DNA from: Roseburia sp.
GTDB lineage: Bacteria > Bacillota_A > Clostridia > Lachnospirales > Lachnospiraceae
Assembly (NCBI GenBank): GCA_019411365.1
Contig: DXQT01000008.1
Span: 1 to 64,000, forward strand
Length of the DNA: 64,000 nucleotides
Direction of reading: 5' to 3'
Shown here: positions 18,470 to 28,185 of the stretch, piece by piece
How the letters are laid out: the number at the start of each line of letters is the position of its first letter
Position numbering within the stretch: the stretch's first letter is position 1
The notes under the pieces: generated by a model
The model's database searches: none
What the model saw: the letters and a program-made list of their open reading frames with translations, nothing else
What the model was told of the DNA's origin: nothing
Translations under genes and position numbers: made by a program

Positions 18470-19672
18470 TTGAAAAAAATAATTGCGATTATTATATGTC
18501 TGGTCATTTTGTTTACATATCCGGCAAAAATATTGGCAGCGCAGGAGTCGCCGAAAGAAACGGAACTTTTTGCAAAGGCGGCAGTTTTAATGGATGGCGA
18601 TTCCGGGCGCGTTTTATATAGTAAAAACGGATCAGAAGCACTTGCCAATGCGAGTACCACCAAAATATTAACCTGCATTATTGCACTGGAAAACTGTGAT
18701 TTAGAGCAGATCGCCGAGGTGTCTGTGCAGGCAGCGAAGGCGCCAAAAGTGCATCTGGGTGCACCGGCAGGACAGAAATTCCGGATGAAAGATCTCATTT
18801 ACGCGATGATGCTAGAGTCCTTTAATGACTGTGCAGTCGTTATCGCAGAGCAGGTTGCCGGTACAACGGAGCATTTTTCAAAGATGATGAATGACTATGC
18901 AAAAAAAATCGGGTGCGCTGACACTTTTTTTATAACGCCAAATGGATTGGATGCACAGAAGGACAGTCAGTTTCATCACACGACTGCGGAAGACCTTGCG
19001 CAGATCATGCGTTATTGCATTAAAGAATCTCCAAAGGCAGACCAGTTTTTAAAAATCACCGGGGAGGCAGAGTATACGTTTACGGATGTGAGTGGAAAAT
19101 ATGCCTACCATTGCTACAACCATAATGCATTTTTAAAGATGATGGACGGGGCAGTCTCCGGGAAAACGGGATTCACGGGAAACGCCGGATACTGTTATGT
19201 GGGGGCGCTGGAACAGAATGGAAAAACATATATTGTGGCACTGCTGGCATGTGGCTGGCCGAACAATAAAACTTATAAATGGTCGGATACGAGAAAGCTT
19301 ATGGAATACGGACTTGCCGCTTACGAACGCTGCAATCTGGACGATATTGCACTGGATGAGAGCAGATTTGCACCGGTTCCCGTTGAAAATGCACAGGGCG
19401 GCAGGATCGGAGAACAGGTGTACATGAAACTGCATGCCGTCCTGAAAAAAGATCTCTCACACGTACTGCTCAGAGAGGGGGAACAGGTGACAGTGGAGTA
19501 TCGGATCGCACAAAAACTGAGTGCACCGGTAAAAAAGGGAAGCTGTGCCGGAGCCATCTATTATAAACTGGGCGGTATGGTATTGAGGGAATATCAGGTG
19601 GAGACCACAGAAGATATGGAGAAACTGGATTTTGAGTGGTGCTTAAGACAGGTGTTAAAACTCGCTGTCTGA
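18470..19672 (+). CDS. D-alanyl-D-alanine carboxypeptidase (PBP5 family), second copy
   Basis: Secreted S11 peptidase of 400 residues. It has a signal sequence (residues 1-24, IIAIIICLVILFTYPAKILA), the active site STTK (Ser62-Lys65), SFN in LESFNDCAVV, and KTG in VSGKTGFTGNAGYC. The start is TTG; no ATG lies upstream in the frame before a stop, and the signal peptide starts right after it. The ribosome-binding site is weak, so expression may be low. It may have a specialised role, for example in spore wall formation, but the sequence does not decide this. Confidence 0.87.
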   Translation: MKKIIAIIICLVILFTYPAKILAAQESPKETELFAKAAVLMDGDSGRVLYSKNGSEALANASTTKILTCIIALENCDLEQIAEVSVQAAKAPKVHLGAPAGQKFRMKDLIYAMMLESFNDCAVVIAEQVAGTTEHFSKMMNDYAKKIGCADTFFITPNGLDAQKDSQFHHTTAEDLAQIMRYCIKESPKADQFLKITGEAEYTFTDVSGKYAYHCYNHNAFLKMMDGAVSGKTGFTGNAGYCYVGALEQNGKTYIVALLACGWPNNKTYKWSDTRKLMEYGLAAYERCNLDDIALDESRFAPVPVENAQGGRIGEQVYMKLHAVLKKDLSHVLLREGEQVTVEYRIAQKLSAPVKKGSCAGAIYYKLGGMVLREYQVETTEDMEKLDFEWCLRQVLKLAV

Positions 19673-19724
19673 CAATATGTGGTAAAGTTTTGGTAAAAAT
19701 TCTGTCAAAAAATTAACAATGCAC

Positions 19725-19753
19725 TTGAAAATTGTTTGGAAAAGAGGTAATAT
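19725..19753 (+). promoter_or_regulatory. Promoter of the Na+ decarboxylase operon
   Basis: TTGAAA (19725-19730), a 17-bp spacer and TAATAT (19748-19753), 47 bases before the first start codon. Confidence 0.55.
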
Positions 19754-19799
19754 TATCATAGCGAAATTTGTTAATTTTTTATAGATGGAGGGCTAAAGA

Positions 19800-21236
19800 A
19801 TGAGTAGTAGTAATGATAGCTTGGCAATGCAGCGTATTACCAAGTTAGTCGATGAGAACAGTTTTATGGAAATCGGTTCTCTTGTAACAGCAAGAAATAC
19901 AGACTTTAATCTTGCAGACACAGACACACCATCCGACGGTGTTATCACAGGGTATGGTCTGATCGATGGCAATCTGGTATATGTTTACAGCCAGGATGCA
20001 TCCGTATTAAACGGAACGATCGGTGAGATGCATGCAAAGAAAATTGCCAATGTATATGACATGGCAATGAAAATGGGCGCACCGGTCATCGGTTTTATTG
20101 ACTGTGCAGGTATGAGATTACAGGAGTCTGTCGATGCATTAGACGGATTTGGCAGGATTTATGCCAAAGAGATTGAGGCATCCGGTGTGATTCCACAGAT
20201 CAGTGCCGTATTTGGAAATTGTGGCGGCGGTCTTGCAGTTGTTCCAGCTTTATCTGATTTCGCTTTTATGGAAGCAACCAAGGCTAAGATGTTCATCAAT
20301 TCCCCAAATGCGATTGAGGGCAACAGAATTGAAAAATGCGATACATCCGCAGCAAAATTCCAGAGCGAAGAGACAGGCTGTGTTGACTATGCCGGCACAG
20401 AGGATGAGATCCTCGCACAGATCCGTGAGTTAGTATCCATGCTTCCTTTAAATAATGAGGGAGATGTTTACACAGAGGAATGTGAGGATGATTTAAACCG
20501 CGCATGTGCAAGCATGGATGTTATGAAGGGTGACGCAAGATATCTCTTAAGCGAGATTTCAGACGGACATGCCTTCTTTGAGACAAAAGCTGATTACGCA
20601 AAGAACATGGTGACAGGATTTATCAAATTAAATGGCATGACTGTCGGTGCAGTTGCAAACTGTACAGAGATCCATGATGAAGAGGGAAAGACAGCAGAGA
20701 CTTTTGAGGCAGCGCTTACCGTAAAAGGATGCGAGAAAGCATCTGAGTTCATCCGTTTCTGTGATGCTTTCGAGATCCCTGTTTTATCTATCACAAATGT
20801 GACAGGATTCAAGGCATGCATGTGTGCAGAAAAAGGTCTTGCAAAGGCACTTGCCCACATGACTTCTGCATTTGCTTCTGCAACCTGTCCAAAAGTAAAC
20901 CTGATCGCAGGCGATGCTTTTGGAAGTGCTTATGTGACCATGAACTCCAAATCGATCGGAGCAGATTTAGTATATGCATGGCCGGAGACCAAGATCGGTA
21001 TGATGGATGCAGAACTTGCAGCTAAAATTATGTATGCAGACGCTTCCGCAGATGTTCTTGCTGAGAAAGCAAAAGAATATGAAAAATTACAGTCAAATGT
21101 AGTGACTGCCGCAAGAAGAGGCTATGTTGATCTGATTATTGAGCCTGCAGATACAAGAAAATATCTTGTTGCAGCATTTGAGATGCTTTACACAAAATGT
21201 GTATGCACACCGGATAAGAAACATGGAACAAAATAG
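19800..21236 (+). CDS. Acyl-CoA carboxyltransferase subunit (MmdA/GcdA/PccB-like)
   Basis: A 478-residue member of the crotonase-fold carboxyltransferases that move CO2 between an acyl-CoA and biotin. Visible features are the N-terminal half with DTPSDGVITGYG and FIDCAGMRLQESVDALDGFGRIY, the oxyanion-hole region FGNCGGGLAVVPALSDF, and the C-terminal half with ITNVTGFKACMCAEKGLAKALAH. The acyl-CoA substrate (malonyl, methylmalonyl or glutaconyl) cannot be told from sequence alone. It leads an operon holding a pump, a biotin carrier and a second, keto-acid carboxyltransferase. Confidence 0.82.
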   Translation: MSSSNDSLAMQRITKLVDENSFMEIGSLVTARNTDFNLADTDTPSDGVITGYGLIDGNLVYVYSQDASVLNGTIGEMHAKKIANVYDMAMKMGAPVIGFIDCAGMRLQESVDALDGFGRIYAKEIEASGVIPQISAVFGNCGGGLAVVPALSDFAFMEATKAKMFINSPNAIEGNRIEKCDTSAAKFQSEETGCVDYAGTEDEILAQIRELVSMLPLNNEGDVYTEECEDDLNRACASMDVMKGDARYLLSEISDGHAFFETKADYAKNMVTGFIKLNGMTVGAVANCTEIHDEEGKTAETFEAALTVKGCEKASEFIRFCDAFEIPVLSITNVTGFKACMCAEKGLAKALAHMTSAFASATCPKVNLIAGDAFGSAYVTMNSKSIGADLVYAWPETKIGMMDAELAAKIMYADASADVLAEKAKEYEKLQSNVVTAARRGYVDLIIEPADTRKYLVAAFEMLYTKCVCTPDKKHGTK

Positions 21237-21248
21237 AAAGGTGAAGTT

Positions 21249-22016
21249 ATGAAGAAAAAATTATCTTTAATGCTTTGTCTTTGCATCATGGCGCTGACAC
21301 TCGCAGCTTGTGGATCCGCTGATCCGCAGGATGTTGACTACGGCGGAATGAGTTACTCTGATCTACAGAGCAGCGCACAGAACTTGGTAACTTCAATTGC
21401 AGCATCTTCTGAGGAGGAGTTATCTGCGGCAATTGAGACAAATGAGCAGTATGCAAAGCAGTATGCAAAACAGTATGGAAGAGAATACACAGAGGCAGAA
21501 GCTGTGATCAGTCTTTTACAGTCATGGCTGGACACGACATCTGATGTGGGTACATTTGTTGGTCTGGGTGAGTTCTCTATTGATAAGACAAGCGATACTG
21601 TTACCGTTGACCAGATCGTAAATTTTTCTGAGAGAGATGTGGACGTAACATTCGTCTATGAATACAATTATCTGACAGAAGAGATTGAGATGACTGATGC
21701 AACAGCAGATATCGTGTATACATTAGGCGAGAAGTTAGAAAAGGCAGCTCTCAATACTTTGATGGGAATGGGAACTGTATTCTGTGTATTAATACTTATC
21801 AGTCTGATCATTTACTGCTTTAAGTTTATTTCAAAAGTTGGTGCTCCGAAGAAAGAAACTGCAAAAACAGAAGCAACAAAAGCACCGGCAGTTGAGACAG
21901 TAAATGAAAACCTTACAGATGACCTTGAACTTGTAGCTGTTATTTCTGCAGCGATCGCAGCAAGCGAAGGAACATCCACAGATTCTTTTGTCGTTCGTTC
22001 TATCCACAGAAGATAA
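21249..22016 (+). CDS. Lipoprotein-type OadG (decarboxylase gamma subunit) with extra N-terminal domain
   Basis: A 255-residue protein. The signal ends in the lipobox LTLAACG (Cys21), then comes an extracytoplasmic domain of about 155 residues, a single membrane helix (about 177-197, CVLILISLIIYCFKFI), a Lys/Ala/Thr linker, and the typical OadG tail (ELVAVISAAIAASEG, near residue 225). OadG subunits are usually 80-120 residues and begin at the helix, so this is an enlarged form. It probably anchors and assembles the alpha, biotin and beta subunits. Confidence 0.8.
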   Translation: MKKKLSLMLCLCIMALTLAACGSADPQDVDYGGMSYSDLQSSAQNLVTSIAASSEEELSAAIETNEQYAKQYAKQYGREYTEAEAVISLLQSWLDTTSDVGTFVGLGEFSIDKTSDTVTVDQIVNFSERDVDVTFVYEYNYLTEEIEMTDATADIVYTLGEKLEKAALNTLMGMGTVFCVLILISLIIYCFKFISKVGAPKKETAKTEATKAPAVETVNENLTDDLELVAVISAAIAASEGTSTDSFVVRSIHRR

Positions 22017-22080
22017 AAGAACCAGTCACAATATGAAATAAAAGATATTGATTACCTTTATGATCAGGAGGATTTATTAA

Positions 22081-22452
22081 ATGAAAAGCTATACAATTAC
22101 CGTAAATGGAAATGTTTATGATGTTACAGTAGAAGAGAACGGAAGCGTAAGTGCTCCGGCAGCAGCACCAAGACGTGCAGCAGCACCAGCCGCTCCGGCA
22201 GCAGCTCCAAAGGCAGCAGCACCGGCAGGTGGCGCAGGAAGCGTTAAGATTGAGGCAGGAGCAGCAGGAAAAGTATTTAAGATCGAAGCTTCTGTAGGCC
22301 AGGCAGTGAAAAAAGGTGATGCTGTTCTCGTATTAGAGATCATGAAAATGGAAACACCAGTTGTTGCACCACAGGATGGTACTGTTGCAAGTATCAATGT
22401 AAATGTTGGTGATATGGTAGAAGCAGGCGCTTTACTTGCTACATTAAACTAG
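22081..22452 (+). CDS. Biotin carboxyl carrier protein of the decarboxylase
   Basis: A 123-residue biotinyl carrier. A short N-terminal beta segment is followed by an Ala/Pro-rich flexible hinge (about residues 27-55) and the biotinyl domain with the modified Lys in EIMKMETP near residue 91. Strong AGGAGG ribosome-binding site. It would shuttle carboxybiotin between the carboxyltransferases at 19800 and 23635 and the membrane beta subunit. Confidence 0.92.
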   Translation: MKSYTITVNGNVYDVTVEENGSVSAPAAAPRRAAAPAAPAAAPKAAAPAGGAGSVKIEAGAAGKVFKIEASVGQAVKKGDAVLVLEIMKMETPVVAPQDGTVASINVNVGDMVEAGALLATLN

Positions 22453-22470
22453 TATTTTAGGAGGATAACT

Positions 22471-23619
22471 ATGAGTTATTTTATGGAGACAATGGACAAT
22501 CTCCTTCACCAGACTGCCTTCTTTAACCTGACAGTCGGAAATTTCATCATGATCCTTGTTGCCTGTGTATTCCTTTACCTTGCAATCGCCAAAGGATTTG
22601 AACCATTGCTTCTGGTTCCGATCGCATTTGGTATGCTGCTTGTAAATATCTACCCGGATATTTTTGCAGAACCGGAAATGATGAGCAATGGTGTCGGTGG
22701 TTTGTTCCATTATTTTTACACGTTAGATGAATGGTCGATCCTGCCTTCACTGATCTTCCTCGGTGTAGGTGCGATGACAGACTTTGGACCATTGATCGCA
22801 AACCCGATCAGCTTCCTGCTTGGAGCAGCGGCACAGTTTGGTATCTTTGGTGCATACTTCCTTGCAATTTTATTAGGTTTTAATGATAAAGCAGCAGCGG
22901 CTGTTTCTATCATCGGTGGTGCAGACGGACCTACTTCTATTTTCCTTGCAGGAAAATTAGGACAGTCAGGCCTGATGGGACCAATCGCAGTGGCAGCGTA
23001 TTCCTACATGGCGTTAGTTCCTATTATCCAGCCTCCGATCATGAAATTATTTACAACCAAAAAAGAGCGTGCGATCAAGATGGAGAACCTGCGTCCGGTA
23101 TCAAAGCTGGAGAGGATTTTATTCCCTATCGTGGTAACAATTGTGGTGTGTCTGATCCTTCCTACAACAGCTCCACTGGTTGGTATGTTAATGCTTGGTA
23201 ACTTATTCCGCGAATCCGGAGTTGTCCGTCAGTTATCAGAGACAGCATCCAATGCGTTAATGTATATCGTAGTAATTTTACTCGGTACATCAGTTGGTGC
23301 TTCCACGAGTGCAGAGGCATTCTTAAACTGGACAACGATCAAGATCGTTATCCTTGGTCTTGTAGCATTCATGTTTGGTACTGCGGCCGGTGTATTATTT
23401 GGTAAATTATTATGCTGGATCACAAGGGGCAAGATCAATCCACTGATTGGTTCTGCAGGTGTTTCTGCCGTTCCAATGGCAGCCCGTGTGTCACAGAAAG
23501 TCGGAGCAGAAGAAGACCCGACAAACTTTTTACTTATGCATGCAATGGGACCAAACGTTGCCGGTGTTATCGGTACTGCAGTAGCAGCCGGTGTATTCAT
23601 GGCAATCTTTGGAATTTAG
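22471..23619 (+). CDS. Na+-transporting decarboxylase beta subunit (OadB/MmdB/GcdB)
   Basis: Polytopic membrane protein of 382 residues that decarboxylates carboxybiotin and exports Na+. Family signatures include [15 protein letters not shown], the re-entrant region [18 protein letters not shown] with the conserved Asp, and [19 protein letters not shown] followed by [26 protein letters not shown] precedes the ATG. This gene makes the operon an ion-pumping rather than a purely anabolic system. Confidence 0.95.
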   Translation: MSYFMETMDNLLHQTAFFNLTVGNFIMILVACVFLYLAIAKGFEPLLLVPIAFGMLLVNIYPDIFAEPEMMSNGVGGLFHYFYTLDEWSILPSLIFLGVGAMTDFGPLIANPISFLLGAAAQFGIFGAYFLAILLGFNDKAAAAVSIIGGADGPTSIFLAGKLGQSGLMGPIAVAAYSYMALVPIIQPPIMKLFTTKKERAIKMENLRPVSKLERILFPIVVTIVVCLILPTTAPLVGMLMLGNLFRESGVVRQLSETASNALMYIVVILLGTSVGASTSAEAFLNWTTIKIVILGLVAFMFGTAAGVLFGKLLCWITRGKINPLIGSAGVSAVPMAARVSQKVGAEEDPTNFLLMHAMGPNVAGVIGTAVAAGVFMAIFGI

Positions 23620-23634
23620 GAGGAATAGAAAATC

Positions 23635-25053
23635 ATGGCAGAAGTTGTTAAAAAACCTTTAAAAATAACAGAAACCGTTCTGCGTGATGCGCATCAGTCC
23701 CTGATCGCAACACGTATGACAACAGAACAGATGCTTCCGATCGTTGATAAAATGGATAAAGTCGGATACAACGCTGTTGAGTGCTGGGGTGGTGCTACAT
23801 TCGATGCATCCCTTCGTTTCTTAAAAGAAGATCCATGGGAGCGTCTTCGTAAATTAAGAGATGGCTTTAAAAATACAAAATTACAGATGTTATTCCGTGG
23901 ACAGAATATCTTGGGATACCGTCCTTATGCAGATGATGTTGTAGAGTATTTTGTACAGAAATCTATCGCAAACGGTATTGATATTATCCGTATTTTTGAC
24001 TGTTTAAACGATATCCGTAATCTTCAGACAGCAGTTACAGCCTGCAATAAAGAGAACGGACATGCGCAGGTTGCATTATCTTATACATTAGGTGATGCCT
24101 ATACACTGGAATACTGGATGGATATGGCTAAGAGAGTAGAAGATATGGGAGCTAATTCTTTATGTATCAAAGATATGGCCGGACTGTTAGTTCCTTCCAA
24201 AGCAACAGAGTTAGTTCAGGCTTTGAAAGATTCTACATCTTTACCGATCGAGCTTCATACACACTATACTTCCGGTGTTGCTTCCATGACATACATGAAA
24301 GCAGTAGAGGCAGGATGCGATATCATTGATACTGCAATCTCTCCTTTCTCTATGGGAACAAGCCAGCCTGCAACAGAAGTTATGGTGGAGGCATTCAAGG
24401 GAACAGAATTTGATACCGGTTTAGACCAGAACTTACTTGCAGAGATCGCTGATTACTTCAGACCAATGAGAGAAGAAGCATTAGAGAGCGGTTTGATGAA
24501 TACAAAAGTACTTGGCGTTAACATTAAGACTTTATTATACCAGGTACCAGGTGGTATGTTATCCAACATGGTTTCCCAGTTAAAAGAGCAGCATGCAGAG
24601 GATAAATACGAAGAAGTATTAAAGGAGATCCCAAGAGTTCGTAAAGACCTTGGTGAACCGCCTCTTGTAACTCCTTCTTCACAGATTGTTGGTACGCAGG
24701 CAGTATTTAACGTATTGATGGGTGAACGTTACAAAGTTGCTACAAAAGAGACAAAAGACGTTTTACTTGGAAAATATGGTCAGACTGTAAAACCTTTCAA
24801 TCCAGAGGTTGTTGACAAGGTTCTTGGCGAGGATAAGAAGAATGCAATCACATGCAGATATGCAGACTTGCTTGAACCTGAATTAGACAAGATCGAAGCT
24901 GAGATGAAACAGTGGAAACAGCAGGATGAAGATGTATTAACATATGCTTTATTCCCACAGGTTGCCACAGACTTCTTCAAATACAGAGAAGCTCAGCAGA
25001 AAAAAGTAGATGCAACGGTAGCAGATACAAAGAACGGAGCATATCCGGTATAA
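23635..25053 (+). CDS. oadA: Oxaloacetate decarboxylase alpha / pyruvate carboxylase subunit B-type carboxyltransferase
   Basis: A 472-residue TIM-barrel carboxyltransferase for the oxaloacetate/pyruvate pair. Motifs are ETVLRDAHQSLIATRM (metal-binding Asp), CWGGATFDASLRFL, KDMAGLL (carbamylated Lys region) and HTHYTSG (metal His pair). The conserved carboxylase domain follows. The C-terminal biotinyl domain of fused OadA proteins is missing and is supplied by the separate gene at 22081. A terminator follows 10 bases after the stop. Confidence 0.93.
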   Translation: MAEVVKKPLKITETVLRDAHQSLIATRMTTEQMLPIVDKMDKVGYNAVECWGGATFDASLRFLKEDPWERLRKLRDGFKNTKLQMLFRGQNILGYRPYADDVVEYFVQKSIANGIDIIRIFDCLNDIRNLQTAVTACNKENGHAQVALSYTLGDAYTLEYWMDMAKRVEDMGANSLCIKDMAGLLVPSKATELVQALKDSTSLPIELHTHYTSGVASMTYMKAVEAGCDIIDTAISPFSMGTSQPATEVMVEAFKGTEFDTGLDQNLLAEIADYFRPMREEALESGLMNTKVLGVNIKTLLYQVPGGMLSNMVSQLKEQHAEDKYEEVLKEIPRVRKDLGEPPLVTPSSQIVGTQAVFNVLMGERYKVATKETKDVLLGKYGQTVKPFNPEVVDKVLGEDKKNAITCRYADLLEPELDKIEAEMKQWKQQDEDVLTYALFPQVATDFFKYREAQQKKVDATVADTKNGAYPV

Positions 25054-25063
25054 GACAGGACAG

Positions 25064-25093
25064 AAAAGGGGCTGGTTTTCAGCCTCTTTTTTC
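25064..25093 (+). terminator. Terminator of the decarboxylase operon
   Basis: An 11-bp stem AAAAGGGGCTG / CAGCCTCTTTT (one G-T pair), a 5-base loop, then a T run. Confidence 0.9.
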
Positions 25094-25121
25094 TTGCAAA
25101 AAAGTTCCTATTTGCTATAAT
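25094..25121 (+). promoter_or_regulatory. Promoter of the rpiR-cmk-ispH operon
   Basis: TTGCAA (25094-25099), a 16-bp spacer and TATAAT (25116-25121), directly after the terminator; about 83 bases of leader before 25211. Confidence 0.7.
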
Positions 25122-25210
25122 TAGAATGTTGGAATTTTGAAAATGTTCCGAAAGCAGCAGATACTATGTAAAAGCTGCCGGACAGAAATTGGATAACAGG
25201 ATGGGGAACT

Positions 25211-26143
25211 ATGGGTAATACGCGTGATCTGAGTAATCGTATTAATGAATCTTACAGCAGATTAAGCAAGGGACAAAAGTTATTAGCTACATATATCACA
25301 GATAATTATGATAAGGCAGTTTTTCTGACAGCCGCCAGATTAGGTGAAGTAGTTGGCGTCAGTGAATCAACCGTTGTGCGTTTTGCAACACATTTGGGAT
25401 ACAAAGGGTATCCGGAATTCCAGAATGCATTGGAAGAACTTGTGAGAAACAAGCTGAATTCGATCCAGCGTATGGAAGTGACCTATGGAAGAATCAGTCA
25501 GTCGAAAATATTGGAATCGGTCCTGCACTCGGATGCGGACAAGATCAATACCACGTTGGAGAAAATCGATCAGGAAGCATTTGAGATCGCAGTGAATACC
25601 ATTTTAAACGCAAAGCACATTTATATTATTGGAATCCGGAGCTGTGCGCCGTTAGCATCCTTTATGGCATTCTATTTTAACCTGATGTTTGATAATGTGC
25701 ATTTACTTCAGACCAGCAGCTCCAGTGAGATTTTTGAACAGATGGTGCGGATCGGAAAGGATGATGTGATTATCGGGATCAGTTTCCCACGCTATTCCAT
25801 GCGGACTTTAAAGGCAATGGAATTTGCAAATAACCGCAATGCAAAAGTAATCACATTGACAGACAGTGTACATTCCCCGATGAATCTGTATTCCTCCTGC
25901 AATCTGATCGCAGACAGTGATATGGCTTCGATCGTGGATTCTCTGGTAGCACCGCTCAGTGTCATCAATGCGCTGATCGTTGCACTTTGCATGAAGAACC
26001 GCAAAAAAGTTGCAAAAACACTGGAGATGCTGGAAGATATCTGGGATGAATATCAGGTATATGAGAGTGATGAGATCAATTATATTGATGACTCCATTAA
26101 AATGCGATATGGAAAAATAGGAGATACCGAATTTAATGAGTAG
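25211..26143 (+). CDS. RpiR/MurR-family transcriptional regulator
   Basis: A 310-residue regulator with an N-terminal HTH_6 domain (residues 1-80; ARLGEVVGVSESTVVRFATHLGYKGYPEFQ) and a SIS sugar-phosphate-binding domain (about 125-260; IYIIGIRSCAPLASF). Family members sense phosphosugars. Here the gene starts an operon with a flavoprotein and housekeeping genes, so the ligand and target cannot be named. It overlaps the next gene by 8 bases. Confidence 0.9.
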   Translation: MGNTRDLSNRINESYSRLSKGQKLLATYITDNYDKAVFLTAARLGEVVGVSESTVVRFATHLGYKGYPEFQNALEELVRNKLNSIQRMEVTYGRISQSKILESVLHSDADKINTTLEKIDQEAFEIAVNTILNAKHIYIIGIRSCAPLASFMAFYFNLMFDNVHLLQTSSSSEIFEQMVRIGKDDVIIGISFPRYSMRTLKAMEFANNRNAKVITLTDSVHSPMNLYSSCNLIADSDMASIVDSLVAPLSVINALIVALCMKNRKKVAKTLEMLEDIWDEYQVYESDEINYIDDSIKMRYGKIGDTEFNE

Positions 26144-27383
26144 AGTAGTTGTGATCGGCGGAGGACCTGCCGGAATGTCTGCGGCGATCGCTGCGGCAGA
26201 AAACGGTCATCATGTAACATTGTTGGAAAAAAATGAGAAACTGGGAAAGAAGCTTTTTATCACAGGAAAGGGACGGTGTAATATTACCAATTCAAGTGAT
26301 ATGGATGTGCTCTTTCAAAGTGTCATGACCAACCGGAAGTTTTTATACAGTGCATTTTACGCCTATGACAATCAGATGGTCATTGACTTTTTTGAGCAGG
26401 CTGGGCTGACGGTAAAAAATGAACGCGGAAACCGCATTTTCCCGGTTTCAGATCATTCTTCGGACGTGATCGCAGCACTGCAGCGTGTATTAAAAAAAGA
26501 TCAGGTGGAGATCAGACTTAACAGTGAAGTGGACACATTATTATATGAAGATTCCGGGGAAGAGGGATCCAAAAAGGTATTTGGTGTGCGGCTTTCTGAC
26601 GGAGAGAAAATCCAGGCGGATGATGTGATCGTTGCCACCGGAGGCTTTTCCTACCAGACAACAGGATCAACCGGGGATGGCTACCGCTTTGCAAAAGAGG
26701 CAGGACATACTGTGACGGAGATAAGACCTTCCCTTGTGCCGTTTAACGCAAAAGAAGACTATGTCAGGGAGCTGCAGGGACTTTCTTTAAAAAATGTCAA
26801 TGTCCGTATTTACCGTGGAAAGAAGGTATTTTACGATGAATTCGGAGAAATGCTATTTACGCATTTTGGCGTCAGCGGACCATTGATTCTGACTGCAAGT
26901 GCGATGATCAGGCCGGATATCGCAAAAGAGCCTCTTGCAATGGAAATCGACTTAAAGCCGGCATTGACGGAAGAACAGTTAGACAAGCGTGTGTTGAAAG
27001 ATTTTGAGGAAGCAAAGAACAAACAGTTCAAAAATTCCATTGGAAAGCTTTTCCCGGCAAAAATGATCCCGGTCATGATCGGATTATCCGGGATCGATCC
27101 GGATAAAAAAGTGAACGAGATCACAAAAGAGGAGCGGCTGAAATTTGTGCGGCTCATCAAGGCTTTTCCGTTAACGTTAAATGGACTTCGTGATTTTAAT
27201 GAGGCGATCATCACGAAAGGCGGGGTCAGAGTCAGCGAGGTAAATCCATCGACGATGGAGTCAAAACTTGTCAGACATTTATATTTCTGTGGGGAAGTAT
27301 TAGACTTAGATGCCCTGACAGGTGGTTTCAATCTCCAGATCGCATGGTCTACCGGACATCTTGCAGGGATGTGTGTGGAGTAG
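26136..27383 (+). CDS. NAD(P)/FAD-dependent oxidoreductase (BaiN / HI0933 family)
   Basis: A 415-residue flavoprotein with the N-terminal dinucleotide motif VVVIGGGPAGMSAAIAAAENG, GKGRCNITNSS (about residues 48-58), and the C-terminal FAD contact CGEVLDLDALTGGFNLQIAWSTG. BaiN of Clostridium scindens is linked to bile acid side reactions, but most members are uncharacterised, so no substrate is claimed. In Clostridia this gene is often next to cmk and ispH, as here. Confidence 0.88.
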   Translation: MSRVVVIGGGPAGMSAAIAAAENGHHVTLLEKNEKLGKKLFITGKGRCNITNSSDMDVLFQSVMTNRKFLYSAFYAYDNQMVIDFFEQAGLTVKNERGNRIFPVSDHSSDVIAALQRVLKKDQVEIRLNSEVDTLLYEDSGEEGSKKVFGVRLSDGEKIQADDVIVATGGFSYQTTGSTGDGYRFAKEAGHTVTEIRPSLVPFNAKEDYVRELQGLSLKNVNVRIYRGKKVFYDEFGEMLFTHFGVSGPLILTASAMIRPDIAKEPLAMEIDLKPALTEEQLDKRVLKDFEEAKNKQFKNSIGKLFPAKMIPVMIGLSGIDPDKKVNEITKEERLKFVRLIKAFPLTLNGLRDFNEAIITKGGVRVSEVNPSTMESKLVRHLYFCGEVLDLDALTGGFNLQIAWSTGHLAGMCVE

Positions 27384-27457
27384 AAAAATCGCTGCAGGAA
27401 CGAGGTACGGGTGAACAGTATCGAAAAACAGATAAAAATGAGAGGAATGGATATATT

Positions 27458-28129
27458 ATGAGTATGAATATTGCAATCGACGGACCAGCAGGAGCTGGAA
27501 AAAGTACAATCGCAAAGAAACTGGCAAAGGAGCTTGGTTTTATCTATGTAGATACCGGTGCGATGTACCGTGCCATGGCATATTATTTTCTGACAAACGG
27601 AATAGACTCTTCGGATGAAGCCAAAATCGCAGAAGCATGTCAGGGTGTGGATGTGACCATTGCCTATGAAAATAATGAACAGCAGGTTATTTTAAATGGT
27701 AAAAATGTAAACGGATTTATCCGCACGGAGGAAGTTGGCAATATGGCTTCTGCGACAAGCGTGTATCCGGTTGTCCGTACCAAATTAGTGGAACTGCAGA
27801 GAAAACTTGCAGAGAGTACAGATGTTATCATGGACGGAAGAGATATCGGAACATGCGTGCTTCCAAATGCGCAGGTGAAGATTTATCTGACCGCAGGCTC
27901 TAAGACGAGAGCGCAGAGAAGATATGATGAATTGACTGCAAAAGGTGTTTCCTGTGATTTTGATGAGATCGAGAAGGATATCATCGACCGCGACTACCGG
28001 GATATGCATCGTGAGACTTCTCCGTTAAAACAGGCAGAAGATGCGGTTTTAGTAGATTCTTCTGAGATGGATATTGATGAGGTCGTGGAAGCGATACGCT
28101 CTATTTATGAAGAGAAAAAAGGCTGTTAA
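27458..28129 (+). CDS. cmk: Cytidylate kinase
   Basis: Phosphorylates CMP and dCMP with ATP. It has 223 residues with the P-loop DGPAGAGKSTIAK at the N terminus, YVDTGAMYRAMA, and the CMP-binding MDGRDIGTCVLPNA. The frame is open from 27344, inside the preceding gene, but the homology starts at MSMNIAIDGP. AGAGGAA precedes the ATG at 27458. Confidence 0.96.
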   Translation: MSMNIAIDGPAGAGKSTIAKKLAKELGFIYVDTGAMYRAMAYYFLTNGIDSSDEAKIAEACQGVDVTIAYENNEQQVILNGKNVNGFIRTEEVGNMASATSVYPVVRTKLVELQRKLAESTDVIMDGRDIGTCVLPNAQVKIYLTAGSKTRAQRRYDELTAKGVSCDFDEIEKDIIDRDYRDMHRETSPLKQAEDAVLVDSSEMDIDEVVEAIRSIYEEKKGC

Positions 28130-28185
28130 CAGGAAAACGGCTGAAAGAAACAGGAATCAGAAAACGAATAGATAAGGAATGATTT

